Shown here one piece after another: positions 1-8,395 of a DNA stretch of 64,000 nucleotides (position 1 is the first letter of the stretch; each line of letters opens with the position of its first letter). The notes beneath the pieces are model-generated. The model searched no databases. It saw nothing but the letters and a program-made list of their open reading frames with translations, and was not told the origin of the DNA. The position numbers and the translations under genes were made by a program. This stretch comes from CBINFS01 sp966250015 (GTDB lineage Bacteria; Bacteroidota; Rhodothermia; Rhodothermales; DASSAV01): assembly GCA_966250015.1 (NCBI GenBank), contig CBINFS010000020.1:1-64000 (forward strand). Reading direction: 5' to 3'.

Positions 1-1
1 G

Positions 2-466
2 CCCGTGGGGGAGATGGGCCTGGATCCGGGTACGACCTATTATCTCACCGACCTGTTTACGGGGGAGAGCCTAATGCTCACCACCGACGAGCTGGAGGCC
101 GTTGCGGTAGACCTGCCCGCTTATTCGACCCGCCTGTGGATCCTGGCCGACTCCGTCGTAGCCATCCCGACGTCGGCCGAATCGCCCGACGAGCCCCTGC
201 CCGACACGTTCGTGCTGAATCCGAGCTACCCCAACCCGTTCTGCTCCGGCACGACCATCTCCTTCGAGATCTCCGAACCCGGACCCGTGCGGATCACCGT
301 TTACGACGTGCTGGGGCGTCAGGTCCAGACCCTGCTCGACCAGTCGATGGCCGCCGGCCGTCACGAGATCCACTTCGACGGGCACGGCCTCGCCGGCGGT
401 GTGTACTTCTACCGGGTCGAGCACGGAGGGCGCGTGAAAAGCGGCGCCCTGATGCGGGTCTGCTGA
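2..466 (+). CDS. C-terminal part of a T9SS-exported protein, probably a GH13-type glycosidase (5' end outside window)
   Basis: The reading frame is open from the left edge, so only the last ~154 residues are present. The first ~50 residues (TYYLTDLFTGESL, then LPAYSTRLWILAD) resemble the all-beta C-terminal domain that closes many alpha-amylase-family enzymes. The last ~85 residues are a T9SS type A sorting domain: SYPNPFCSGTTISFEISEPG, VTVYDVLGRQVQTL-like strands and a GGVYFYRVE end. The usual YPNPFNP is YPNPFCS here. The protein is therefore exported across the outer membrane. The amylase assignment rests on a short stretch and is tentative; the sorting domain is clear. Confidence 0.7.
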   Translation, partial: PVGEMGLDPGTTYYLTDLFTGESLMLTTDELEAVAVDLPAYSTRLWILADSVVAIPTSAESPDEPLPDTFVLNPSYPNPFCSGTTISFEISEPGPVRITVYDVLGRQVQTLLDQSMAAGRHEIHFDGHGLAGGVYFYRVEHGGRVKSGALMRVC

Positions 467-1027
467 AGCCTGTGGAGAACCCTGAAAATATTTTTGGTCG
501 CAAGTCTTGTTAATACCGAAAATTATACTTTCTATCGTACTATGAAGAAAGGGTGAATCGCATTAGTGATCGATCACCCTTCGGCGCGCATATAGCAGAG
601 TGGAAGGGAAAGAGGGAAAGAAGGAAACCAGGGTGTATGAGGACGATTATATGCGCGAATACTTATCCGACGGCAATTGCACCCTGCTCAAACTCCTTAG
701 GACCTGATAGCCACTTCCAGGATCGGAGTTTTTTGACACGTCCGGTGCAACACACCATTTGCGATTCACTTCGTGCGCACTTGATGCGGCATTTCCCGGA
801 TTTGTGCGACCAGTTTCCCGAGTTACGCCGGTAGGTTTACCGGGTCGCGATATTGTCCGCATGCGCGTGCCCGGTAAAGGGCAGTGCATCCGGGAGGCTG
901 GTCCCGGTCAATCGACTCGACCCGAAGAGGGTATTCCTCTGACACGCCGGCCCTATCGATGGCCCTACAGCCCCCGGTTTTGCCGTCGAAGTACGGTCTC
1001 GGATCATCCATTTAGCGACATACGAAA
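467..1027. other. Intergenic region without a convincing gene
   Basis: This 561-base gap separates the T9SS protein tail from the paralog array. It has an AT-rich start (480-545), an inverted repeat at 549-581 and a T-run followed by TTGACA at 730-738, but no good -10 at 17 bases (CATTTG). Short open frames here lack a ribosome site and a protein-like composition. The promoter of the downstream array should lie here, but I cannot place it. Confidence 0.5.
549..581. repeat. Inverted repeat, possible terminator or operator
   Basis: AAGGGTGA at 549-556 pairs perfectly with TCACCCTT at 574-581 around a 17-base loop. No T-tract follows, so it is either a weak terminator of the upstream gene or a protein-binding site for the downstream array. 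Confidence 0.35.
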
Positions 1028-3715
1028 ATGCCGGATCCTCAAAACGACGGAGTCTTCTTCAAACCGGTAGTGATCGACGACCGGTTCAACTCGTACAACG
1101 TTAAGGATCTGATCAAAGATCGGACGCGGTTCGAACACGTAGGACAACCGGACACGCCCGCGGACCCCGACCTGCCCGAGCTGCCGCTCACACGCGACGG
1201 AAAGCTCGCCCCCGGCGTGCTCTACGATTCGACCAAAGATCCGAACGTGAAGTACTACCTCCCGGAGTACGTCCTGCGAGTCGAAAACACGCTGTATCGG
1301 ATCCGGTTGCGATTTCGCAATGTGGATGAGGACCCTGAAGGGCCCATCGCTTTCCTGATCGTCGAGCTGATCGCTTCGGCGCCCCAGGACCATCGTTTCA
1401 CCCTGAAGGAAATCGAACACGACGCAATCGTCCGGCTGGCCTATCAGGTGAGCGTCTCCGACGAAGAGTCTGACCCCGTTCCACCCAGCACCGGCATCGA
1501 CGACTTTGTCGGCGTGTGGGTCAACGTCGACCCCGCCACCCGGGGAATGACGCGCCTTATCGTCTCCCGGAAGACCGACCATGCCGGGACGTTCCACGGC
1601 TTCGGCAAGTGCCACCCCAACGATTGCGACTGGGGCGTCATCCCCGCCACTTTCAGCGGCGGCGTGATGACCGGCGTTTACCGCCACGGCTTCAAGGACG
1701 CGCACGTCACCGTCCGCCGGTCCGGCGAGCTCCTGCACGCCACGGTCTTCAGTGACTACGCCGACACCGACACACGCTCCGACCGCACCGACGAGTACAT
1801 CCTGCGCAACACGACCCCGGCCCCCGAACCCGTCACTGAAAAACCAACCTTCCGGATTGACATCGGCACGCTGGAAAGGGTGTCGGCCACCGTCCGGCGA
1901 TGCAGGCTCGCCATCCACTCGAAGGAGGAATACGACCGCCTCCTCCAGATCATGACCGATCCCGGCCACAACGCGCAGCTCGAGGTGGAATGCCAGGCGC
2001 AGATGGGCCTGCGTACCTGGCGCCAGATCTTTACCGGCAACGTCTTTGAATACACGCAAAAAAAGTCGCTCTCCGTCGTCCACGTTAACCCGGCAGCCCT
2101 GAAAGCACGGCCGGATGCCCCGAATGAGGACGGCGGTGAAACGGATCCACGGCCGGTTTTCAGGCCGTTCAGGCCCGTGAACCGGCCCCACCACCTGGGC
2201 GGCCACAGGGTTTCTCCGGTGGCCTTCCGGCACGATCGGCCTACCGAAACGGTCACGCGCGAAGCCGCGCCCGTCGAGGCCACACCGTCCCCCATGCTCG
2301 CCCGAGATGTGTTTCGGGTCGCGAAGGACATGGACCGGGAGATCCCCGGCCGGGTTCATCACCCTGTCGAGAGGCCGACCAAGGTTCCTACGCGCGTCGT
2401 CGTCGACCGGCGCGGCCAGCCCGTCATCACACGGCATACCGTATCGACGGTCCAGACGATCCGCCCCTTCTGGTTCAACCTCGAAACGCACGCCTACATC
2501 TTCGACGTCCCGGAGACGCCGACCACACGCCACGTACTTCTGCGGCGCGACGTCTTTGTCGGCGACCAGGCTGCGACGTTCTATCAGGACTCGATCCTGC
2601 GCGAGCAAGTGTATTACGAACCGCAGGCTTTCGGTCTCGCCCGCATCAACGCGAGTCCCTACAGCCCGGACCTGGTCTTTGCGTTCAGCGACGTCAGCGA
2701 GGGGGGCGAGGGCGACGACGTCACCATCGATTACCGGGTGCAGCTTGGCTACCGGGTTCAGGCAGACGTCGACCAGCGCTTCCTGGCCCAGGCCAGGCTC
2801 GAGTTCGAACCGGGTGTGACCTTCACAGCCCTGACGCCTAACGAGGCAGCGCTGACCATGCGCCTCCCGAGTGACGAGGATGAGACCTGGATACCCGTTC
2901 CTCGGAGCGAGGCCGAGATCAGCTTCGACGAAGGTATTCTCGACGAGATCGAGCTGACGTCACGCCAGTTTCAAAAGGTCTTCAGCGCCTTTCAGGCGGC
3001 ATCGAGCGTCGGGATGGAGGGGACGGTGCAGGCCACCCTGCTCGACGGCACCCGCATCGACATCCCGGTGCAGGTCTCCCTCAAGGACAACATCGGCACC
3101 CCCTTCGACGCCAGCACAGTTCCGACCGACGTCCCCGGCCAGTACCAGATCAACCTCACCAACCGGATCGAAAGCGCCGTCAACATTAACCGCGTCGACC
3201 CGATTTTGCTCGGCAGTGGCATCGTCGCCGTCCCCGCCGGCGTGAGCCTTCCCATCCGGGTGGAGCCCGGCGCCTCCGCTACCATCACCTACGACGTTAC
3301 CTCACCCCTGCCTCCCGAAGTCACCCTCACACCCGTCGTCGAAACGACCATCGACGTCGATTACGAACGGTTGTGGGAGAAGATTACGACCAACCAGGGA
3401 TTCGTGAACCGCACCTTCGACGTCCGCGTGTCCATCCTGCCGCAGTTTTTTGCGGCGACTCCAGAAGGCATGGAGCCGTTGACCTCCGTCGTGGTGGAGT
3501 TCGATTCCTTCGTTGCCGTCGAGCTCAAACCGGAGTTGACCGAGCTTACGGTATCGCTGCGTATGCCGCTGTTGCCCGTTCTGCTCAACCAGGTGGAAGC
3601 CGCCCAGACCTACCGCTACCGCGTCGTCAACCAGCACGAAAGCGGGCCCGGCGCCATGAGTGAGTGGGTACAGGGCAGCGGCGACCTCCAGGTCGTGCCG
3701 CCGCTCGGCGTGTGA
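1028..3715 (+). CDS. Large protein of the region-2 array with a CxPxDCDWG beta-barrel-like domain and family head and tail
   Basis: I do not recognise an 895-residue protein of this kind. It has no signal peptide. Around residues 157-265 lies a compact beta-rich domain with a striking GKCHPNDCDWG motif, opened by FVGVWVNVDPATRGMTRL and closed by a YILRN strand. Residues ~355-480 are a proline/arginine-rich linker. After this comes a form of the array's head domain (TFYQDSILREQVYYEP...DLVFAFSD), and the last ~100 residues match the family's Ig-like repeat (TYRYRVVNQHESG...SEWVQGSGDLQV). It is the first gene of the array; the next starts 25 bases downstream. No strong ribosome site precedes the ATG, so the start is moderately certain. 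The role is unknown; structural or binding is the best inference. Confidence 0.75.
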   Translation: MPDPQNDGVFFKPVVIDDRFNSYNVKDLIKDRTRFEHVGQPDTPADPDLPELPLTRDGKLAPGVLYDSTKDPNVKYYLPEYVLRVENTLYRIRLRFRNVDEDPEGPIAFLIVELIASAPQDHRFTLKEIEHDAIVRLAYQVSVSDEESDPVPPSTGIDDFVGVWVNVDPATRGMTRLIVSRKTDHAGTFHGFGKCHPNDCDWGVIPATFSGGVMTGVYRHGFKDAHVTVRRSGELLHATVFSDYADTDTRSDRTDEYILRNTTPAPEPVTEKPTFRIDIGTLERVSATVRRCRLAIHSKEEYDRLLQIMTDPGHNAQLEVECQAQMGLRTWRQIFTGNVFEYTQKKSLSVVHVNPAALKARPDAPNEDGGETDPRPVFRPFRPVNRPHHLGGHRVSPVAFRHDRPTETVTREAAPVEATPSPMLARDVFRVAKDMDREIPGRVHHPVERPTKVPTRVVVDRRGQPVITRHTVSTVQTIRPFWFNLETHAYIFDVPETPTTRHVLLRRDVFVGDQAATFYQDSILREQVYYEPQAFGLARINASPYSPDLVFAFSDVSEGGEGDDVTIDYRVQLGYRVQADVDQRFLAQARLEFEPGVTFTALTPNEAALTMRLPSDEDETWIPVPRSEAEISFDEGILDEIELTSRQFQKVFSAFQAASSVGMEGTVQATLLDGTRIDIPVQVSLKDNIGTPFDASTVPTDVPGQYQINLTNRIESAVNINRVDPILLGSGIVAVPAGVSLPIRVEPGASATITYDVTSPLPPEVTLTPVVETTIDVDYERLWEKITTNQGFVNRTFDVRVSILPQFFAATPEGMEPLTSVVVEFDSFVAVELKPELTELTVSLRMPLLPVLLNQVEAAQTYRYRVVNQHESGPGAMSEWVQGSGDLQVVPPLGV

Positions 3716-3740
3716 TTTTTCGCTTTTTTGGGGTGAAACC

Positions 3741-5624
3741 ATGCTGCTGTTCGAGGACGAAGCGCAGTCTTCCTTCAGGGATCACGTCGACGCAGGGATC
3801 CGATACATCCTGCCACGCGCCGTTACGGTTGAAGAGCTGAGCAGTGGCATGCCCGACTTTTTCCTGCTCCGCTATGCCGGTGACTTCGCCACCGAGCGCG
3901 GCGGCATCCTGCGGGGCACCCTCGGGCTGCGCTACGACACGCCGGAGACGCCGTCCGAATCCCCGACGGGTACGGGAGAAGAACCTCTGGAAGGAGAAAC
4001 TGAAGTCGTCGAGGAACCCGCCGAACCCGTCACGCTACGCCCGGTCCCGTTCGTCGCGGGGTACAGCCGCCTGCGTCTGCGGCCGTTCGGCGACGATGAC
4101 GTTCAGAGCGGCCAGTGGCACAAAATCGACGCACTCGAGCAGAGCCGCCTGTCGATGCTCGCGTACCTCGACACCTCCGAGGCCCAGATCCTGCGCAGCC
4201 TGCTTTCCGAAGAGAGCGAGGTCGTTTCGATCGAGCTGTACCTGGTGTTTCGCGGGCTCGTCCCGGGGTTGCCGTGGCTCGTCCGCGCCGACACCGTCCA
4301 GCTCAACGCACATCTTCAGAGCATCCTCGGCGAAGTCCCTGCCACTGCCGATCAGGTCGTGGCAGCCTTCCTTTCGTTGCCCGACGAAGGGCTCTCGTGG
4401 CGCTTTCTGGGCGATCCCGGCGACGAAGCCGAACACCTGCCGGCCGAAACCCTGCGCATGCAGGCTGCTCTGCACGCGCTCGGCCACCTGTTCGAGCCGG
4501 TCGAGCGGCCCGACTACCGGACGCCGCTGCAATATCGCTACGTTCCTCGCGACCACGAGTTCTCACCCGACGTCAGCCTCGCGCTGTTCAACTACCGCCA
4601 GGAAGAACGCGCCTTTTCGATCGACTGGTCCATCAGCGACCTGTTCGACCGGCTGGCGCCCGAGGATCGAGACCGGTTGTTCCCCACGGTGACGAAGGTC
4701 AGCCCGTTCTCCCGCGTTCGGATTCACGTGATCAACAGCCTGCCTTTTGATCCGGACTTCGTGACCGGCGTGACCGTCGACGTCCGGTACGTCGGGGCGC
4801 AGGGTATTTTCGAGAACCGGAGCTTCCGGTTCGCCGCCGGTGACGAGCAGGTCGTCTCGTTCAGCACGTTCCACCCGGCGCTCACCGGCAGCCTCGACCT
4901 GCAATACCGCATCACCGCCATTCTGGCCCCGCCATCCCCCGACGAGTGGCCCCGTGTGGTCCAGCGAGGTTTTGCGGCGGGTGAGGGTACGGTGGTCGAC
5001 GTCAACCCGGAGACGGCCAGGATCGAGTTCGTCCATTGCAGCGCCGATCCAGCAGTGTTCTCCAGATCCGAAGCGATCGACGTCACCCTGGCCATGCCGG
5101 AAAGCGACGAAACGCTTGCCGGAATCCAGCTGACCGGCGACCGGCCGTCTGCCTGGATAGCCCTGCCTGACCTCGATCCCGACGCGCTGCTGCGCGTCAC
5201 CTGCCGTGCCCACCCGCCTGCCGATCTCGACGCTGAACCCCTGACGATTCGCGACGAGCTCCTGACCGGACGGGAGGTAAGCATCCACGCCTTCCAGCTC
5301 GAGGTGACGGAGCCCGACGAAATAACCGTTTTCCTCGACGAGCAGGCAGGCGAGCGCTATCCCTTCGTCGCGTTCGAGCTGACGCCGGATGAGGACTCGG
5401 ACGAGGGCGTCCTCCGCTCGCTCGATCCGGGCAGAACGTACTCGTGGCGCCTCCACCGCGACGGCATCTTTTCGCCCCTGTTGTACCGCTACCGGTTGCA
5501 CGTCGTCGAGCGGAATGGCGCTGACGGCACGAAACCAATGGTTATTACGCCCTGGTTCGAGGCATCGGACCACCAGCACACCCTGAACGCAGACTTCATC
5601 GAAGAAAGAATGAACCCGCCTTGA
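3741..5624 (+). CDS. Diverged member of the region-2 paralog family
   Basis: The product has 627 residues. The ATG at 3741 is preferred over an earlier in-frame one at 3660, because it follows a GGGGTG ribosome-site-like stretch and begins directly with the family head: FRDHVDAGIRYILPRAV...GMPDFFLLRYAGD at residues ~11-45. An acidic, low-complexity insert (TPSESPTGTGEEPLEGETE) follows. The middle is weakly conserved and lacks the NLDDDFF landmark. Beta-rich units near the end (FDPDFVTGVTVDVRYVG; LLYRYRLHVVERNG) correspond to the Ig-like repeats of its neighbours. There is no signal peptide and no transmembrane segment. Composition is strongly acidic. Function is unknown; membership in the family is inferred from the head motif and its position between two clearer members. 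Confidence 0.75.
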   Translation: MLLFEDEAQSSFRDHVDAGIRYILPRAVTVEELSSGMPDFFLLRYAGDFATERGGILRGTLGLRYDTPETPSESPTGTGEEPLEGETEVVEEPAEPVTLRPVPFVAGYSRLRLRPFGDDDVQSGQWHKIDALEQSRLSMLAYLDTSEAQILRSLLSEESEVVSIELYLVFRGLVPGLPWLVRADTVQLNAHLQSILGEVPATADQVVAAFLSLPDEGLSWRFLGDPGDEAEHLPAETLRMQAALHALGHLFEPVERPDYRTPLQYRYVPRDHEFSPDVSLALFNYRQEERAFSIDWSISDLFDRLAPEDRDRLFPTVTKVSPFSRVRIHVINSLPFDPDFVTGVTVDVRYVGAQGIFENRSFRFAAGDEQVVSFSTFHPALTGSLDLQYRITAILAPPSPDEWPRVVQRGFAAGEGTVVDVNPETARIEFVHCSADPAVFSRSEAIDVTLAMPESDETLAGIQLTGDRPSAWIALPDLDPDALLRVTCRAHPPADLDAEPLTIRDELLTGREVSIHAFQLEVTEPDEITVFLDEQAGERYPFVAFELTPDEDSDEGVLRSLDPGRTYSWRLHRDGIFSPLLYRYRLHVVERNGADGTKPMVITPWFEASDHQHTLNADFIEERMNPP

Positions 5625-5748
5625 CCTGTTGACGCAAAGGAAAGTCGTTAGTCTCTGAGCAGCATCATCGGTTTTGCCCGCTCCTTCAGAAGAAGTGCCG
5701 GAGAGGGAAGGTGAGAGAGGATACGTTTTTCGTGAGGAGGAAAAATCG

Positions 5749-8322
5749 ATGCTGATGACGCCCGCCTTCCAGACCGTGGAAGACGTTACGGTCTTCCGTG
5801 ACGATACGGTCTGGTTCAAATTCTACCCCATCGCCGATCACCCCGAAATCCGGCGCGACGAAAACGGCAAGCCGGTCTTCCTGCTGGTCAAGTATGCCTT
5901 TTCCGACCAGGAACGCCGCGACAACCCTGACCTCCCCCCGGGTGGCGGATACCTCAACTTCGACGTACAGTTTGCCGTCCCCGCCGATCAATTGGCTCGC
6001 GTGCGGGAACACCTTCAGGCCTGGGTGAACGAAGAATGGGAGCGTCTCCGGAATGGCACCCCTGAAGAGCGGGCCCTGCCCGGCGTGGCGGGAACCACCG
6101 CACCGCCGATGGTCGAGATTGGGACGCCCACCTGGACCTCCGGCGTCGCAAAGCTCGATGCCCCTCAGAGCGAAGATCTGGTTGAAAAGCGGATCGCCGA
6201 GGGGGTACCTTCCCTGCTGACGCAGAACGTTGCCATGTTCAGCCTGGACCTGTCGCCCTCCGGCGCCACGTTCATGGAACGTACGCTCGTCGGAGACGGC
6301 GACGAAGGCAGCAACCTCACACCGCTGCAGGTCGGCTACGACCTCACGTTCTGGGCACGGCTCCCTCCCGTCCGCATCAACGTCACGTCCCAGTCCGAAC
6401 GAATCTACGAGCACGTGCGCGAGGTCATGGACGGCAAGGGAGTCCACGCGTGCACGACGTACGACTTCGAAAACACCGACATCGACACCGAGACGGCGCA
6501 CGCGGCAGGGCTCATCGACGTCCAGATCGATACCGGGTCGGGATCCGTCGACGATCAGACCATCCAGGAGCTTCGACAGTACGCCCTGGACATGATCCAG
6601 GACATGATCGAAAACAGCTTCTTCACCGACGACCCGTCGCAGGGCTTGAACGGCGAAACACCGGCCGACCTGCCCGATCCGAATCGCAATCCGGCGAATA
6701 CAAAACGATACCTGAGGAAGAGCTTCGACAAGGCCACGATGGACGTCAAGCTCAATCTGGAGCAAAGCGCCGTCGTGGAGTGGCCGATCTACCCCAGAGC
6801 CACGTTGCAGACCTTCTTCGAGGGGATGTCCGAGTCGGAGCTGAAGCAGTTCGTCCGCTCGCTCACGCTAGACGATGACTTCTTCAATAACCTCAACCTC
6901 GAAGTGCGCGTCTTTGCCGACTTCGACGATCCGCTGCTCAGCGCCGTCGAAGTCGAGGTCGTCTACGAAGGGGACGACGCAAACGGCGAGCACGTCGTCA
7001 AGACCGACACTTTCACCTTCACCGACGACACGCCGCAGACCTGGAAACCGACCCTCATCGGCAGTGCGCGCGAGTACCGCTATCGCTACCGGGTCAACTT
7101 CAACGGGGGCGGCTTCGGTTCGCACAGCGGGTGGCAGACCGGCACCTCTCCCGACCTCAACGTGGCCGTGCCCGCTCCGGGCCGCGTCGTCGTCGACGTC
7201 ATTACCGGCGACGTCAACTTCACCGACCTCGTCAGCCAGGTTCAGGTGACGCTCGCCTACGAAGACGACGACATCCCGCGGCGCGAGCACACCGTCGTGC
7301 TCGACGCAAACAACCGCGAAGAGCGCTGGGAGCACGTCATCTTCGACTTCGTCCGCCGGCCGGTCCAGTACAAATGCCGCTACCTGTTGCACTCCGGTGA
7401 GGTCATCGACGGCGACTTCCAGACCACCACGAGCCGTACGCTCGTCATCAACCAGCCCTTCGAGCGGTTCCTCCGCGTCCGGCTGGTCCCGACGGGCAAC
7501 GGCTGGGAGGATGTCGCACAGGCCATCGTCGACCTGCGCTACAGTGACCCGGCCAACGAGTACGAAGCCGAAGGCAGCTTCACCCTGAAGTCGAATGCCG
7601 AATTCAAACAGTGGCAGGTCGTGCTCCGCGATAGAGACAAACGTGATTTCGAATACCGCACCACCGTCAGCTACAAAAACGGAGACTTCGAACAGTCCGG
7701 GTGGGAACGACTCGAGGGCGACGCCACCATCCCCATCCACGTCAAGGCGCCGCCCACCGTTAAGGTCAACCTGATCTCCGACATGCTCGACTTCGCCGCC
7801 GCCCCGATAACCGAGGTCGTCATGCGGTACAACCAGAACGGCGTCGAGGAAACCGAGACCTTCGTCTTCCGGGACAAAACCCCTCAGACCTGGACGATCA
7901 GGGTCGCCGACGGGATGCCGCTTCGATACACGTACCAGGTGACGCATTTCCCCCCCGACAACGAACCGGTCCAGCTACCGGAAAAGGAGGAGACGGACAA
8001 GGCAGTCGTCCTGCCGGCCTACAAACCGCCAAAATCGGGCACGTTCGAGGTGCGCGTCCTGTCGCAGTTGCTCGATTTCGAACAGACCCCGCTGGTCACC
8101 GTCGACCTTGAGTACACCGACGAGGCGCACAACGTGCGGGAAGTCACGTCGATGGCATTCAGCAGCAAGATGGAGCAGAGCTGGGCCGTCCCCGTGATGA
8201 ACATGAACCACAAAGTGTTCGGATACAAAGTCACCTACTTCAAGGCCGACGGATCGGCCATCGAGACCCCGATGAAATTCCAGGAATCACCGCTGGTGAT
8301 CCTTCAAAAACCTTCAGCCTGA
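5749..8322 (+). CDS. Paralog-family protein with head, NLDDDFF-type middle and five tandem Ig-like repeats
   Basis: The product has 857 residues. The start at 5749 has a GGAGG ribosome site 8 bases upstream and gives MLMTPAFQ, matching the next gene's MLMQPAFA. The head (residues 1-75) carries VFRDDTVWFKFYPIADHP and GKPVFLLVKYAFSD. The middle has VGYDLTFWARLPP, VVEWPIYP and LTLDDDFF (about residue 375). From there to the end run five ~92-residue beta-sandwich-like repeats, each with a 'V.V.L.Y.D' strand, a Trp after a 'TPQT'-like turn and a YRYRV/YTYQV strand. There is no signal peptide. It shares the same layout along its full length with the next protein, so the two arose by tandem duplication. 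Function is unknown; the design suggests an elongated adhesive or structural protein. Confidence 0.8.
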   Translation: MLMTPAFQTVEDVTVFRDDTVWFKFYPIADHPEIRRDENGKPVFLLVKYAFSDQERRDNPDLPPGGGYLNFDVQFAVPADQLARVREHLQAWVNEEWERLRNGTPEERALPGVAGTTAPPMVEIGTPTWTSGVAKLDAPQSEDLVEKRIAEGVPSLLTQNVAMFSLDLSPSGATFMERTLVGDGDEGSNLTPLQVGYDLTFWARLPPVRINVTSQSERIYEHVREVMDGKGVHACTTYDFENTDIDTETAHAAGLIDVQIDTGSGSVDDQTIQELRQYALDMIQDMIENSFFTDDPSQGLNGETPADLPDPNRNPANTKRYLRKSFDKATMDVKLNLEQSAVVEWPIYPRATLQTFFEGMSESELKQFVRSLTLDDDFFNNLNLEVRVFADFDDPLLSAVEVEVVYEGDDANGEHVVKTDTFTFTDDTPQTWKPTLIGSAREYRYRYRVNFNGGGFGSHSGWQTGTSPDLNVAVPAPGRVVVDVITGDVNFTDLVSQVQVTLAYEDDDIPRREHTVVLDANNREERWEHVIFDFVRRPVQYKCRYLLHSGEVIDGDFQTTTSRTLVINQPFERFLRVRLVPTGNGWEDVAQAIVDLRYSDPANEYEAEGSFTLKSNAEFKQWQVVLRDRDKRDFEYRTTVSYKNGDFEQSGWERLEGDATIPIHVKAPPTVKVNLISDMLDFAAAPITEVVMRYNQNGVEETETFVFRDKTPQTWTIRVADGMPLRYTYQVTHFPPDNEPVQLPEKEETDKAVVLPAYKPPKSGTFEVRVLSQLLDFEQTPLVTVDLEYTDEAHNVREVTSMAFSSKMEQSWAVPVMNMNHKVFGYKVTYFKADGSAIETPMKFQESPLVILQKPSA

Positions 8323-8340
8323 TCCTGCCGCCGGCAGGAT
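8322..8340 (+). terminator. Hairpin between two paralogs (processing or attenuation site)
   Basis: ATCCTGCC at 8322-8329 and GGCAGGAT at 8333-8340 form a perfect 8-bp stem with a 3-base loop, starting at the stop codon. No T-tract follows, so it more likely stabilises or processes the mRNA than ends it. Confidence 0.35.
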
Positions 8341-8395
8341 ACCATGGCCATTGCATCAACAATTAGGGAAACGAGAGCCTGACCAGGAGACGAAC

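Noticed and set aside
733..761. Promoter at TTGACA 733-738 for the paralog array
   Set aside because: The hexamer at 17 bases (CATTTG) is a poor -10 and no second support exists.
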